NCBI GenBank assembly: GCA_039519185.1
Contig: CM076848.1
Coordinates: 34,832,849-34,896,848, forward strand
DNA length: 64,000 nt
Source of the DNA: Astragalus membranaceus
Lineage: Eukaryota; Streptophyta; Magnoliopsida; Fabales; Fabaceae
Reading direction: 5' to 3'
Below are positions 1 to 10,532 of this stretch, piece by piece. Below the pieces are notes generated by a model. That model did not search any database, was not told the origin of the DNA, and was given only the letters and a program-made list of their open reading frames with translations. Every line of letters starts with the position of its first letter. Position 1 is the first letter of the stretch. A program made the position numbers and the translations under genes.

Positions 1-563
1 ATTAACCATATCGTGGTTACTATCATCCATCTGTTGCCTTAATGCCAACAAAGACGAAGTAGTTATCGAAGGCTGTGGATTTCGACTATAAATATTTTCT
101 GGGGAATTATTTATAGGTGAAAAAGTTGAGGCTAAGTTTTCTGCATACGTAGATGCATTTGTTTGAAGCCCTGCCATCATGGCTGTTGGCATGCCATATG
201 GGTAATTTCTACCATTCATGAAGTTGAATGGCATATTCCCCATCATGGAGTTTGCCATAAAGGGCATAGTCGGATTTAAATTAGATGATACAGGGACCAC
301 ATTCGACAACGGGTTAATGGTAGGAGCAGTTGTTGCAGTTACCCCCATAACTGTCGAAGAGGGAACCGGAGCGGTTATTCCTGTAATGGTTGGAGAAGAC
401 ACAGGAGCAGTTACTCCTGGGACAGATACAAGAGCGGTTACTCCTGACATATTTGCAGCGTTTATATCGTTAACTGACGCTTGGAATGAGCGTTTGATGT
501 AGAAGCATCATTCATGTTTGAGCGTGGCATTTCAGTAATGCGCCTACCACTTCTTAAACGCAT
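1..563 (-). pseudogene. gag-like N-terminal reading frame of the gypsy element, frameshifted
   Basis: An ATG at 563 starts a basic N-terminus (MRLRSGRRITEMPR). This frame hits a stop near 472, while the next frame over is open from about 490 all the way to base 1. A single-base indel near 483-487 would join them, so I read this as one broken gag start. The open part is rich in Thr, Pro, Val, Met and Asn, with repeated VTAPV-type phrases and Met-rich phrases such as MMGNMPFNFMNG. I recognise no folded domain here. The capsid region would lie beyond the window edge. The element identity rests on the adjacent LTR and binding site more than on this protein. Confidence 0.55.
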
Positions 564-628
564 GCAAAGTGTAAACTACTGGTTTTGTGTTTGATAACAA
601 ACCCAGAATTGTTCAGTAAAACTTTTAA

Positions 629-1747
629 GGGTTAAAGGTATGTTTCGTCCCTGCAAATATCACAATAATCCAGTTTCGTCCCTGTAAAAAAAAAGTTTTA
701 AAACAGCCCTTGCAATTACCAAACGCTTCTAGTTTCGTCCCTGCTGTTAACTTTCCATCCAAAAAACTAACAGTTGCCACGTCATCAACCCTTGCCCAAA
801 AAAAGTTTTAAAACAACCCTTGCAATTACCAAACGCTTCTAGTTTCGTCCCTGCTATTAACTATTCATCATCTTCAACCTCTTGATTGTCTTCTTCAAAC
901 CCAAATCCCATCAAATCTCCTTATTTCCTTACACAAAATCTCATTCTCACCACAAACACCAAATAATGACACAAAATCTCATTCTCACAACACATTCTTT
1001 TGGAAATGGATTCATAAAACATCCCATATGATGACATTCTAATTTATGGAAGATCTATCATCATTTATGTTTGCAAACTATGGTGAATCATCTGCACACA
1101 TCATTCTCCATTGCAATTATGTTGCTTACCTTTGGAATTGGTTTCATCAAACCTTTTAACTATTCCATTGATTTATCTAGTTCCCAAACTATTTCTCAGT
1201 TTGTAATAATGGGCATATATAGTTATCAATTCAATGATATTATTATGCTAGGTTCCATTGATTATTTATAAATATTGGGCTCTATGCTATTTAAATGATA
1301 TTGAGGCATAACAAGTTAACTCATAAGTAAATATATAAATATTATAATAATATCTTTGTTGCTTTCATTATAATGTTATATATATTGACTCAATATAAAA
1401 TGTCATTATTTGGTGTTTGTGGTGAGAATGAGATTTTGTGTAAGGAAATAAAGAGATTTGATGGGATTTGGGTTTGAAGAAGACAATCAAGAGGTTGAAG
1501 ATGATGAATAGTTAATAGCAGGGACGAAACTAGAAGCGTTTGGTAATTGCAAGGGTTGTTTTAAAACTTTTTTTTTTGGGCAAGGGTTGATGACGTGGCA
1601 ACTGTTAGTTTTTTGGATGGAAAGTTAACAGCAGGGACGAAACTAGAAGCGTTTGGTAATTGCAAGGGCTGTTTTAAAACTTTTTTTTTTACAGGGACGA
1701 AACTGGATTATTGTGATATTTGCAGGGACGAAACATACCTTTAACCC
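629..1747. mobile_element. Foldback MULE-type MITE with about 340-bp inverted arms
   Basis: Bases 629-968 are repeated almost perfectly in inverse orientation at 1401-1747, with about 430 bp of AT-rich spacer between. The termini read GGGTTAAAGGTATGTTTCGT and its complement. The element is flanked by a perfect 9-bp direct duplication AACTTTTAA (620-628 and 1748-1756), the length made by Mutator-like transposases. There is no coding capacity. The terminal GTTTCGTCCCTGCAAATAT motif recurs in the element at 16741-18697 and as relics near 3175-3232 and 6180-6285, so this is a family. A transcript of the unit would fold into a long hairpin. Confidence 0.85.
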
Positions 1748-1770
1748 AACTTTTAATGATTAGCACAAAT

Positions 1771-1789
1771 GTCCCACTGGGCGTGCCAA
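1771..1789 (-). other. Primer-binding site of the gypsy element
   Basis: TTGGCACGCCCAGTGGGAC on the minus strand, two bases inside the CA end of the LTR (1792). It begins with the TGG that pairs with a tRNA CCA tail. I cannot assign the tRNA by eye. Confidence 0.65.
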
Positions 1790-1791
1790 TT

Positions 1792-2577
1792 TGTTTACCG
1801 TGATTTTTGGTAAACACCGCTAGTTACACGTGTGTGTTGCTTGCGAGATCAACTAGAAACATCTCAAAACATTTGTGAATTAAAGTTTTTATTAAAGTTA
1901 TTAATGTTTATGATGATAACCGTTTTAATGGAGTAAAACGATGAAGAAATGCATAAATGTTTAAGAAGAAATGCAGAAATATAATGAATTGCAGTAAAGT
2001 GCAGAAAGTGTAAATAAAGAAAAGGAAATCGAAAAACAGTAAATTGCAGGAATTCGTAAAGAAGAACCAGTAAACTGCAGGAATCTTTAAAGAAATGGTA
2101 AATATATTGCTGAATGTAAGAGGTTTGGTACGCAGATCACATATATTGTTCTTCAGTAACTCGTTTTTCTCTTATGCGGAAGTATGAGTGTTTTCTGAAC
2201 GTTTGTATAGAATGAATTGCGACCCTATTCTCATAAAGAGAACTACTATTTATAATAAAAAGTAAAACTATAACCGTTCAGCGGTTTTCTAAAATAAAGT
2301 AACCACTACTTCGATCAGTTAACTGCTTCAACCTTCGACCACATTGCTATTGCTCTATTCGACACAAACTCTTTGACTTAGCTTGCTATCCGGTTAACGA
2401 TCTTCTTCCTGTCGAAATATGACCCCAGCTTTCTATTTTTCGCTAAGTTATGAACTAGGTTGATTCTTCTTGGCTACCACTTCCTGGTGTCGAAATATTG
2501 ATCACTCTTCTTAAATTTGCCAAGTCAAACCCTGTTGACTGCATTTACTACTAGCCTGTCGAGAATGCAGACTAACA
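1792..2577 (-). repeat. 5' LTR of the gypsy element
   Basis: On the plus strand the LTR begins TGTTTACCGTGATTT at 1792 and ends GACTAACA at 2577, giving TG...CA termini in either direction. The inner end is fixed by the primer-binding site. The outer end is placed where the sequence turns into the SINE that is also found near 19553. The partner LTR is off-window, so the outer boundary is less certain than the inner one. Confidence 0.65.
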
Positions 2578-2695
2578 ATGCCCAAGGCTGGATTCGAACC
2601 CAGGACCTTGATTAAGCTAGAAGAGACCCCTACCATCTCATTCAAGTGCTCTTGGGTTGTCATCCATCCACTATGTTTGTAAATCCGTTGGATCA
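2578..2695 (-). mobile_element. tRNA-derived SINE, partial
   Basis: On the minus strand, GATGGTAGGGGTCTCTTCTA is followed by a B-box-like GGTCCTGGGTTCGAATCCAG. The same stretch occurs with scattered differences at 19553-19625, showing a dispersed family. This copy stops abruptly at the LTR end, where the 19.5-kb copy continues, so the rest should lie on the other side of the gypsy element, outside the window. Confidence 0.6.
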
Positions 2696-2699
2696 CTCA

Positions 2700-3555
2700 A
2701 AATAAAAATAAAAATTCTATTGAATATTTTCTTACAAAAATCCATTCTCTCCTGAAAAGTAAAAAAATAGTATCTCTCTTATTAAAGTCCATTGTCATTT
2801 CATACAAAATCTATCGCCAGTGACTCCATAGTGACTCCATTGTATCCTGTAGTCAGCGATCCTATTGCATCTAATCTAGAGTGATTGGTGGGGGTGAATC
2901 GAACCTAAAATTTAGTGTTTACATACGCCTTACGCCTTGGAGTCTTGTTACAACAAATATTTCTTCTACTGTACCCGAGTTTTAAAGAGGGATTAACTAT
3001 ACACACATATACATATGTTAAATTACTCCAAATTAACTATACACACATTTATAATGTTTGCAAGGACTTTTTACCATCACATTGGAATTTTTTTAACATC
3101 GGTCTAACAAAACTCTAACAGAAATGCTAATATCAAAACACTGTATTTTGCAAGAACTTTTTACTAAAAAAATTTTGCCGAAACTTAAACCAAAACACGT
3201 TATATTTGCAGGACCTAAAACATATTTAAGCCTTATTTATAATGTTTATATAACTTCGGCATCATTATTTTCAAACTCTATTAGATAAATGTTTATTTAC
3301 ATATTGAAGATCAATTTAGTAAATACTTACTAAATAGAAAATCATTTATTAAATATTCTATTTAGTAGCAATAGGTGACATGAGTAAAAGAGTTTAAACG
3401 GTGTCAGTTTTGGAAGTCGATTTTCTCTGTGTTTCTTTCCTGCGTCTCCATGGGACCACTTGCTTAAAACTTTCGTAAATGCTTGCCTGCAGGTATAATA
3501 AAATTATTATTACATGAAAAGATTTCAACCTAACCAAATCAATGATAGTATTCTT
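2700..3555. other. Intergenic, no gene seen; MULE terminus relic near 3175-3232
   Basis: AT-rich sequence without a supported reading frame. Bases 3190-3232 end in TATTTGCAGGACCTAAAACATATTTAAGCC-like sequence, a decayed version of the terminal motif of the 16741-18697 element. I see no partner terminus. Confidence 0.4.
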
Positions 3556-3559
3556 TTTC

Positions 3560-3832
3560 CTATGGATAATTGCATATGCAATAGAAAATCAAAACGGTGC
3601 AGGTAAAATAAATACATAAATAAATTAATGGACAAAACGATGTAAAACAAAAAAAACCGATTTTACACGCAAGAACAAGAAAAACCAAAAGTAACAGCAG
3701 TTGGTGCATTTTTCTGAAAGTCAGCTTTCGGTGCCCAAACGTTGCCGTTTGGCCTTTGGGTTTCTTCAACTCCATGACTCCCAGAACGTAAGGAATTATT
3801 TTCATTATTTGCACATGTGTAGGGTCGCTCTG
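3560..3832 (-). pseudogene. Possible downstream exon of the DUF688-like gene (tentative)
   Basis: A reading frame on the minus strand can be entered through an acceptor-like TTTTTCTAAAGTCAG ending near 3833, in the phase left open by the donor at 4597. It would add a tail containing IMKIIPYVLGVMELKKPKG followed by a Leu-rich hydrophobic stretch. I cannot confirm homology to known C-termini of this family, so the exon is only a candidate. The alternative is that the true last exon is elsewhere or lost. Confidence 0.2.
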
Positions 3833-4075
3833 ACTTTAGAAAAATTAAATTAATTTGGTTTTACTTTTTACCCAACCTTTTGTCAAAAGAAAATAAAAAC
3901 AACAAAGATACTTTAGGAGTTTTTAGTGTACAAATTTGGTGGCTTGGTTAGCCACTTCCAATATAATCAACGCAAAGGGAAAGGGACCCAACGATGTTTT
4001 TAGTCAAACTTTGTCTTTGCCCAAAAAATAATATGCATTTTATAACACATTATACCTAACACCTCAGCAACTCTG

Positions 4076-4077
<2 letters not shown>

Positions 4078-4147
<70 letters not shown>
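4078..4147. repeat. (ATT)n microsatellite
   Basis: About 23 uninterrupted ATT units. It lies between the DUF688-like exon and its possible downstream exon, so it may be intronic. Confidence 0.95.
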
Positions 4148-4597
4148 GCATGATTAAGATAGTAACACCATCAGGAAATGCATAAGGACAAAACGGCGAT
4201 GGTTTGGAGATATTGCTGCCATAAATGTTTTAAACATGACCATTCAATTTCTAACGATTTATTATAAAATTAAATTAGTAACATACCGAATTCTCATCGT
4301 CCAACTATTACACTTGAATTTCCCAGCACTAACATACACTGTGAGAATTTTATAGCAGCGAAATTTGAAAGGTCAAAATTAGCCCAAAAGGATAATAAAA
4401 AGAAAAAATAGAGTCAGCATCAGCACCATCCTTAAGGAAATTTGAAAGAATTTAGCATGTAGAAATACCGCAAGTTTCAAAATCCTCAATACATACTTAT
4501 GATCTTTTTCAAAATTACTCTCCAAATCATACAGAAAAGAAAATTTATCAGGTAATTTGCACCAAAATCATTATAAAATTAAACATATATGACTTAC

Positions 4598-5149
4598 CCA
4601 TAAATGTGACTTCTTCGCCTTAGAGTTAGAAAGACTCAACAAGCTTCCTCCTCCAGGAGCCTTTGTGATCTTCACTTTAGTTTTAGAATTGCAGTTACCT
4701 GAAAAGTCAAAATTACCCTCATCTCCTTCACGGTTAATCTTCTTTAAACCGCTCCATCTGCTAGACCCAAAATTGGAATTCCAGGTGTCTCTAGGAGGCC
4801 TATATGAAGACGTGAAGGACATGGCCCGGCCCATGATATAAGGCCCATCCAATACTGTTGTAGGAGAAGGCGCATCGATATTGGGCACCGAAAAGAGCAA
4901 CCTCGGAGGAAGGTCCAAGGTTGTTCTGACATTAACAGTACTGTTCTCGAGCTCCGATTTGGTGTGGCAGTGCCTAGGCTTCCCTGGTGATTCCTCCCAC
5001 TTGAAAGGAATTGAAATCGTAGTTTGAGGTGGTGGTGGTGGCAGGGAAATCTCCGGCGACATGGTTTGCCGTGAGATTAACATGGAGATCTTTGTCGGTA
5101 CGTAGTTGAGTTCATGAAGATGATTAGTGTTGTCTGGCACTGACCCCAT
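4598..5149 (-). CDS. DUF688-like plant protein, first coding exon
   Basis: Starting at the ATG at 5149 (MGSVPDNTNHLHELN) this exon encodes 184 residues. It carries a Pro run (SLPPPPPQ) directly before SIPFKWEESPGKPRHC. The IPFKWEExPGKP signature is what I associate with the plant-specific DUF688/hydroxyproline-rich group, which has no assigned biochemical role. A Ser/Lys-rich segment ending SKAKKSHLW precedes a clean GTAAGT donor (plus-strand ACTTAC at 4592-4597), so the frame past 4598 is intron rather than coding. I chose the 5149 ATG over an upstream in-frame ATG because that extension is a simple-sequence 5' leader and the TATA box lies just beyond it. No signal peptide or membrane segment is seen. 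The remaining exon is uncertain. Confidence 0.55.
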
Positions 5150-5261
5150 TATTCTTCTCTTTCTTAAACACCGAAAGAGAAACACTGGTAGACGGTAGTA
5201 TAGTATTTGTGCTTTAATGTAGATATAGATATAGATAGAAAATAGAAATGTGTGTCGATGC

Positions 5262-5271
5262 AATATATATA
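5262..5271 (-). promoter_or_regulatory. TATA box of the DUF688-like gene
   Basis: TCTATATATATTG on the minus strand about 115 bp upstream of the ATG, preceded by a (GA/CT) tract at 5271-5287. The position suits transcription starting near 5235. Confidence 0.45.
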
Positions 5272-5526
5272 GAGAGAGAGAGAGAGCGGGGAATTGTGGT
5301 TTTTAATGGGTGGCTTTTATGGTCCTCCAATCTGACAAATTGAGTACCACACACACATTCCTTTTTACCTGCTATTCCCTGTTTCTCAATTTTAGTTGAC
5401 TTTTTCAAATTTTGATTGACTTACATATTTTGCCCAATTTAATTTTTTCTTCTATTTAGTACCCCACCCTGATTATTCAACTCACTCTCACCATTTTAAT
5501 TCCATTTCAGAATTAATTCCATTTCA

Positions 5527-5531
<5 letters not shown>

Positions 5532-5622
<91 letters not shown>
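5532..5622. repeat. (CT)n followed by (CA)n microsatellite
   Basis: About 36 CT units run to 5604, then nine CA units to 5622. Confidence 0.95.
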
Positions 5623-5623
<1 letters not shown>

Positions 5624-5624
5624 A

Positions 5625-7130
5625 TGTCTTCTTTTTCATCGCTTCATCTTCTCTTCAACAACAACAACGAAGATTTTTAATTTGGTTTCTGTCTCCAGAA
5701 TCGCTGTTTCATATGGAAGCGAAACAAGCCATAAACGATTGCAGGAAACGAAACAAGCCAGAAATGATTGCAGGAAACAATTTTTGATTTACATATTTCG
5801 ATTCAGTTCATAGTTTTTGTTTCGATTTTGTTTTTACAGATTTCATTTTCGATTCTGTCAAATCAGCTTCAGAACAAGAGAAATCCCCAAATTAGTTGTA
5901 AAAAAAAAACCCCGAAATTAATCCCTAATTTTTCTTCCTTAATTTAATACCCAGAAAATTAAAACAAGGAGATTCGTTTAGAGTGAAGAAAAGGAAGACG
6001 ACGATGTTGGCAATGATGTTGAAGCAGAACTTATTTGACCCAGATTCATGAAATGTTGAAGAAAATAGGGTGTTGATGAATGAAAGCAGAAGAAGATTCA
6101 CGAAATTTTGAGATTTTTTAATTTTTTTTTCTAATTTAAAATAAGAATAAAAAAATTAGGAAAGAAAAAAATGACACCTCAGGTCTCCGTTTGCCACGTC
6201 AGCGTTTTTTAACAGTTGGTTAACAAAAGGTCATTTTTAAAAACGAGTTGATTTTACAGGGGCATATTTAAAAAAAAAATTGCAAGAGGAAGAAGAAGAA
6301 GAAGGAAACCAATTTGAAGAAGAAGAGGACGTTGAAGAAGAAGAAGAGTTTGTGTTGATTAAGTGAGTGATGGTGGATCAGCAAAATTTTTGTTAATCAG
6401 TAAAACTGTCGTTTTTGGTAAAAAAAAAAAGTAAATCTGCAGTTTAACTGTTAGGTGAAAAAAATACACAAAAATAATTTTAAAAAACATTAGGGTCAAA
6501 AATGCAAAGATTGAAAACTTTAAAAAAAGCAAAATGGAAAAGGTAGCCGGTTGCAAATCTTGATCCTTGAATATATCTATATTATATCAATGGCTAAGAG
6601 GGCATCGGTGGTTCATACCCAAATTGTCAAGGTGGTGGACCGTAAAAGCCACCTTTTTAATGTTTTATAAAAGGTCTTTTGAAAAGTCGTGGAAATGAGA
6701 TAAATTGAGTTGGTTTGGTTTGGGAACTTCTAACTTTTAAGTTGTTTTGTGGCAGAGAAATGAATAAAGGAAATGAAATAGCCACACGTTGTCCCAATTA
6801 TAAAGGTAATCTAAAGAAGGGCTAAATAGCTCCCTATGATTTTATAATCCACACACATAAAACCAAAATAAATTATACATCTTTTTCCTTTGATTTTTTT
6901 AAAGCAAATCCTCACTATGTCATTGTTTTAAAATAATATTATTTTACGTGAGTTAAAGTATTATTTTTGGTAGACATATTAAATAAAATAAAATAATATT
7001 ATTTTATTCTATGATCCATCTCTCTCCTATTAGAAGAATTGAGTAAATGGAGAGGCTTTCAATCTCATTTAAAGAACCCACGAGAATGTACTAAATATTG
7101 TGTACGACCCATAAAGAATTAATGATGGGT
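5625..7130. other. Intergenic, no supported gene; MULE terminus relic and GAA tract
   Basis: No reading frame here looks coding. Bases 6180-6285 (CCACGTCAGCG ... GGGGCATATTTAAAAA) resemble the inner terminal sequence of the MULE-like family at 16741 and 18697, without a visible partner. A (GAA)-rich stretch lies at 6287-6350. The rest is AT-rich and featureless to me. Confidence 0.4.
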
Positions 7131-7146
7131 AGGTTATGATGTGGAT

Positions 7147-7237
7147 TTTATTTTGAATGACAAATCTTAGTGGTTAGTAGTTAAGGGGAATTTGCACTCC
7201 ATCGATATCTCTTAGCTCACCAATTGAACTACCTCAT
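7147..7237 (-). mobile_element. SINE-like fragment, same family as 7511-7647
   Basis: The minus strand reads AGGTAGTTCAATTGGTGAGC, an A-box-like start closely matching the SINE at 7511-7647, and ends in an AT-rich tail. ATGTGGATT flanks it on both sides, a possible short target duplication. The B-box region is poorly preserved. Confidence 0.45.
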
Positions 7238-7284
7238 TATCATGTGGATTAATTGTTGGTGATGAAACAGCTTATAAGTAATAC

Positions 7285-7813
7285 TGTTCACAGCCGATCC
7301 GACCATCACATGAAGGATCTGGTGTCACCCATGGCCGAACTGACTGCTACATAATAACAAGCTAGGCCGAGGAACTCCTTCCTTCGTCCTAAGGTTCGGA
7401 TCGCTATATGAGTCGACCACCTGGGGCGGAGGATTCGCATTAAAGAGAATCCCTATGATCTCTCCGCAAATCTCGCAACGGTCATATATTGTATTGATTA
7501 GCATTAAACCTTTTTTTTGATAAGCAATGTTAGTGGGGGTGGGGTAATGTTAGTTTCCAGAAGTTGAACCCAAGACCTCCTTCTTGCACTCATTTGGTGC
7601 ACTCCTTCAGTATCCCTTAGCTCGCCAACTGAGCTACCTACTTGGGATGATTAGCATTAAACCTTGATTGTACTATATAAACTGCCCTTAGAGGCTAATG
7701 AAATGACACGACATATTTGATCATCAACTTCATACTCTATACTCCCACGAAATACTTAGTAATTATTCACTCTTGTGTTCTAGCTAGATCCTCCAAGAAA
7801 ATAGTTAGGAACA
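7285..7813 (+). repeat. Solo LTR with nested SINE
   Basis: The unit begins TGTTCACAGCC and ends GTTAGGAACA, giving TGTT...AACA termini, and is flanked by a perfect 5-bp duplication AATAC (7280-7284 and 7814-7818). There is no internal region or partner LTR. A TATA-like ACTATATAAACTG (near 7671) precedes the 3' third, as expected for U3-R. Subtracting the SINE and its duplicated site leaves an LTR of about 375 bp. It is best explained by LTR-LTR recombination that removed the rest of the element. The parent family is not recognised. Confidence 0.75.
7511..7647 (-). mobile_element. tRNA-derived SINE, complete, with 16-bp target duplication
   Basis: On the minus strand the copy starts TAGGTAGCTCAGTTGGCGAG (A-box region), has GGTCTTGGGTTCAACTTC (B-box region) 45-60 bases later and ends in an A run. 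It is flanked by a perfect 16-bp duplication TGATTAGCATTAAACC (7495-7510 and 7648-7663), the signature of LINE-type target-primed insertion. It sits inside the solo LTR at 7285-7813. Confidence 0.85.
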
Positions 7814-7957
7814 AATACTAACATGAGTTTTGCTAGTACAACAAAATAATGAAAATTTCAATTCTTAATTCATATTTTATTTAGTAATTTTTATCAAAAA
7901 CACTCACATTTCGACCCATTTCAATAACAATTTAAAACTCATAAATTGAAGTAACAG

Positions 7958-8295
7958 CTAAGAACATCTTCCATGGGGGAGTTCTTGCCCATTAAGAGTT
8001 AGATTTTAATATGGGGGATTGAAAAATGGGTACCTATTAGGAATGAACTCTTAAATAGGAAACCCTCTCCCTCCTTTAACGCGCAGACCCACGACCTTGC
8101 TTTTGGTTAAAAAAACTAATAAAAATTGTAGCTACAATGAAAGTGTGACCCATTTCGTAAATTTTGTTAAGACTCTCTGTTAGAGAGATTACGTTTTTAT
8201 TAAATATTACTATTAAAAATTATAAAATAGTCATTTGTACACATGAGACCTATATAAATCCTCAAATGAGAATTTCTCTGTTGTGATGCTCTAAG
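7958..8295. mobile_element. MITE-like repeat of the GAGCATCTCCAATGG type
   Basis: The left end reads TAAGAACATCTTCCATGGGG, and the right end, complemented, reads CTTAGAGCATCACAACAGAG. Repeats with GAGCATCT-like ends are common in plant genomes. The ends are imperfect and I could not fix a target duplication. Confidence 0.4.
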
Positions 8296-8544
8296 ATTAT
8301 ATACTTTTTTTTTAAAATTCAAGAACATATACCTTTATTGGTATATTTGTTGGTACACTATATTTGTATGGTGGCACATGGAAATAGAAACGGTTGGAAT
8401 TTATGAATATACATATACTATGTATGGATCACAAGGTTGCATATGTCTTCTTAATAATAATGTGTGACCAAAATTGGTGAGACTTGAATAAATGAAAATG
8501 GCATATTTTTTAAACTTTTCTAACTTAGAGACCCGCTCCCACTC

Positions 8545-8848
8545 CTTTGTCCCCCCTCAATCCATCTCTCTCTCTCTCTCTCTAGCCACTATGAATACAT
8601 GCATTCACATCCACTCTCTTCTCACTCACTCTCATTAATCACACAAAAATACACCTTACACCTAACAAAACATACACACTCTTTCACGGACAATTTTTAG
8701 AGAGAAAAGAAAGGATTTGATGGAGAACGAAAAGAAAACTGAGAAGAAAGAAGAGAAAGAGTGAAACGTTAGAAGTAAAGTTAGAGGAAAGGGAAGGAAA
8801 GGTAACCAAGGAATTGTTGTTGGATTGAAGAAGTTGAAGAGAAAGTTA
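8545..8848 (+). other. Leader-like sequence, possible 5' UTR fragment of a lost gene
   Basis: A pyrimidine-rich run with a (CT)n tract (8567-8582) is followed by purine-rich sequence with an ATG at 8720 opening only MENEKKTEKKEEKE before a stop. The look is that of a plant 5' leader. The MITE and copia element inserted immediately downstream may have disrupted what followed. No gene is recognised. Confidence 0.25.
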
Positions 8849-9140
8849 GGGTAAATAGTCATTTTAGTCTCTGGATGTATTGGATGCTATCATTATTATT
8901 AGTCCTTGAATGTATTGAAATTGCAAATACATCCCTATGTGTGCCTTTTGTTAGTAATTTTGAGGACCGAATTGTACAATAAAAAAAAACATTTGATGAC
9001 TAAAATGGTTAAAAAAGACACATTCGATGATCAAATGACGTACTAAAGAGACATACGAGGATGTGTTTGAAATTTTGATACATTTAAAGACTACAATGAT
9101 AGCACCACACACATTCGGGGATCAAAACACTCATTTTCCC
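8849..9140. mobile_element. MITE with about 90-bp inverted termini
   Basis: GGGTAAATAGTCATTTTAGT at the left end matches, after complementing, GGGAAAATGAGTGTTTTGAT at the right end, and the similarity continues for about 90 bp (TGGTGCTATCATTGTAGTC-type sequence in both). The flanks AGAAAGTTA and AAGAAGTTA are similar 9-mers, compatible with an old MULE-type duplication. Confidence 0.65.
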
Positions 9141-9481
9141 AAGAAGTTATTAGAGGCTTGAAGAGGGGGAAATTTGTAGGTCTTGAAGGAAAACTAATTT
9201 TCTATTACTTCTTTTCATCACCAAAACGATTTTAGAATTTCGATTAAAGGCAAGTTTCTTTTTTTTTGGTACGTTCTTTCTTCGCATGCCCTATTGAAGG
9301 CGAGTTTCTACTTATGTGCTCAAGGGAAATCATAAGTTCCAAAAAATGTGCTTAACTTGCATCCGTGTTTTTATTTGTGAAATTGGTTAAATGAGTATGG
9401 TCGTTCGTCATGCTTTGTGCCAAAATGTCCACTATCTAGAGTGATGCTTTTGCATTTCCGTTTGCTTAAAAACAATGTGAA
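9141..9481. other. No gene or repeat recognised
   Basis: About 340 bp of unique-looking sequence between the MITE and the copia element. I see no supported coding region. Confidence 0.4.
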
Positions 9482-10532
9482 TGTTGACGAAAATGCTGAT
9501 ATGGCTGTAGTCGAATGATGCTGACTGCAGTCGAAATTCTATAGTCGAATTTCAGAAGTAAAATTTCGACTGATGCTGATGAGTGGCAAAGACTGCTGCG
9601 AACCAAATGTGCAGAAAACGGAAGCTGTCGAAGACGAAGTAGCTGCTGTTGAATTGTACTGATGCTGTCGAAAATAAACCTGCAAACACAGAAATGTTAG
9701 ATAAACAACCGGAGGCGTCTTACGACTGCCCTGAAGAATTTATCCGCCTCTACAGCGCAAATTCCCCGAGGTACAACCGGGTCTTCTCAATCGCAGTAGC
9801 GAAAGAGGTATCAGAACTAGCAAGAAGAACTGGATATTAACAGGAGAGGAACCCAGAGCTCTTTTTCAAGAAATGTGGAAAATGGATTTTCTGATGATAT
9901 TTCAAGTGCAACTCAAAATTGTTTATATAGGTTTTAAGAAAAATAGCTATTAGAGACATAGGCTCCAGCAATCAATAGCCAGTCAAAAACCGTTTCGAAA
10001 ATCAATTGTAATCAAAATGTTTAACTCTGCAGTTACAGAATAAATGGGTTTAAAAGAAAAGAAGCCGTTGGAAGAAACTGACAGTTACAAAATAAAGGGA
10101 ATTGAGTTTCAGTTTTCGACCAAATCTTTTCACCAGTCAGTTCGACCAACTTTCAGTTTTCGACCAGATTGTTTTTGCCAATCAGTTTGACCAACCTGCA
10201 GTTTTTCGACCTGAGCTTTCCGTTACGAAATGTTTCATAAAACATTTCGACCCATGATTGGGCGTATACGGATAGGCTGATAAAAGTAATATTTCATTTA
10301 ATAAAAATAGTACAAAGCCAGTCGAACGCGCAGGGGGGGGGGGAATCGAAAGATTCGCACTGATCCAAGCCATGTTGGTCCCTGCTTGTGCGCGCGAGGG
10401 AGTCCCTTCTAGTTGCTTGTTTACTAGCTCTCATTTAAGCTTTAGTATATGAAGACTTTGGTAAATCCAAAGCCAAGCAATGTGGGACTTCTCACTTTTG
10501 AAATATCTTTTTATTTCCAATAAAATACAACA
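9482..10532 (-). repeat. 3' LTR of the copia element
   Basis: Plus-strand ends are TGTTGACGAAAATG and AAAATACAACA, so TG...CA either way. Just inside it, on the minus strand, is GTGGGGGAT, the polypurine tract (10533-10540). A 63-codon plus-strand reading frame is shared by both LTRs but is antisense to the element and probably meaningless. Confidence 0.9.

Larger units (their letters stand above)
1..2577 (-). mobile_element. Ty3/gypsy LTR retrotransposon, 5' part, cut by the window edge
   Basis: Read on the minus strand, the element starts with an LTR (2577 down to 1792). It is followed at once by a primer-binding-site-like sequence, TTGGCACGCCCAGTGGGAC, then a leader and a gag-like reading frame that runs off the window at base 1. 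The leader is split by a foldback MITE (629-1747) flanked by a perfect 9-bp duplication. A long leader and a TGGCRC...CAGTGGGAC-type binding site fit the non-chromoviral (Tat-like) branch of Ty3/gypsy, but pol is outside the window, so the lineage is an inference. The outer LTR end joins a SINE at 2578, so the element appears to have inserted into it. Confidence 0.75.

Noticed and set aside
2560..2610. A tRNA gene at the GGTTCGAATCC motif
   Set aside because: Only a B-box-like part is present, with no cloverleaf and dispersed relatives; it is a SINE.
9806..9817. AGGTATCAGAAC in the copia LTR, resembling the initiator-Met tRNA primer site
   Set aside because: It is on the wrong strand and lies inside both LTRs, so it cannot be the primer site; treated as coincidence.
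9649..9840. 63-codon plus-strand frame conserved in both copia LTRs
   Set aside because: Conservation is explained by the LTR pair being recent duplicates; it is antisense to the element and has no domain.
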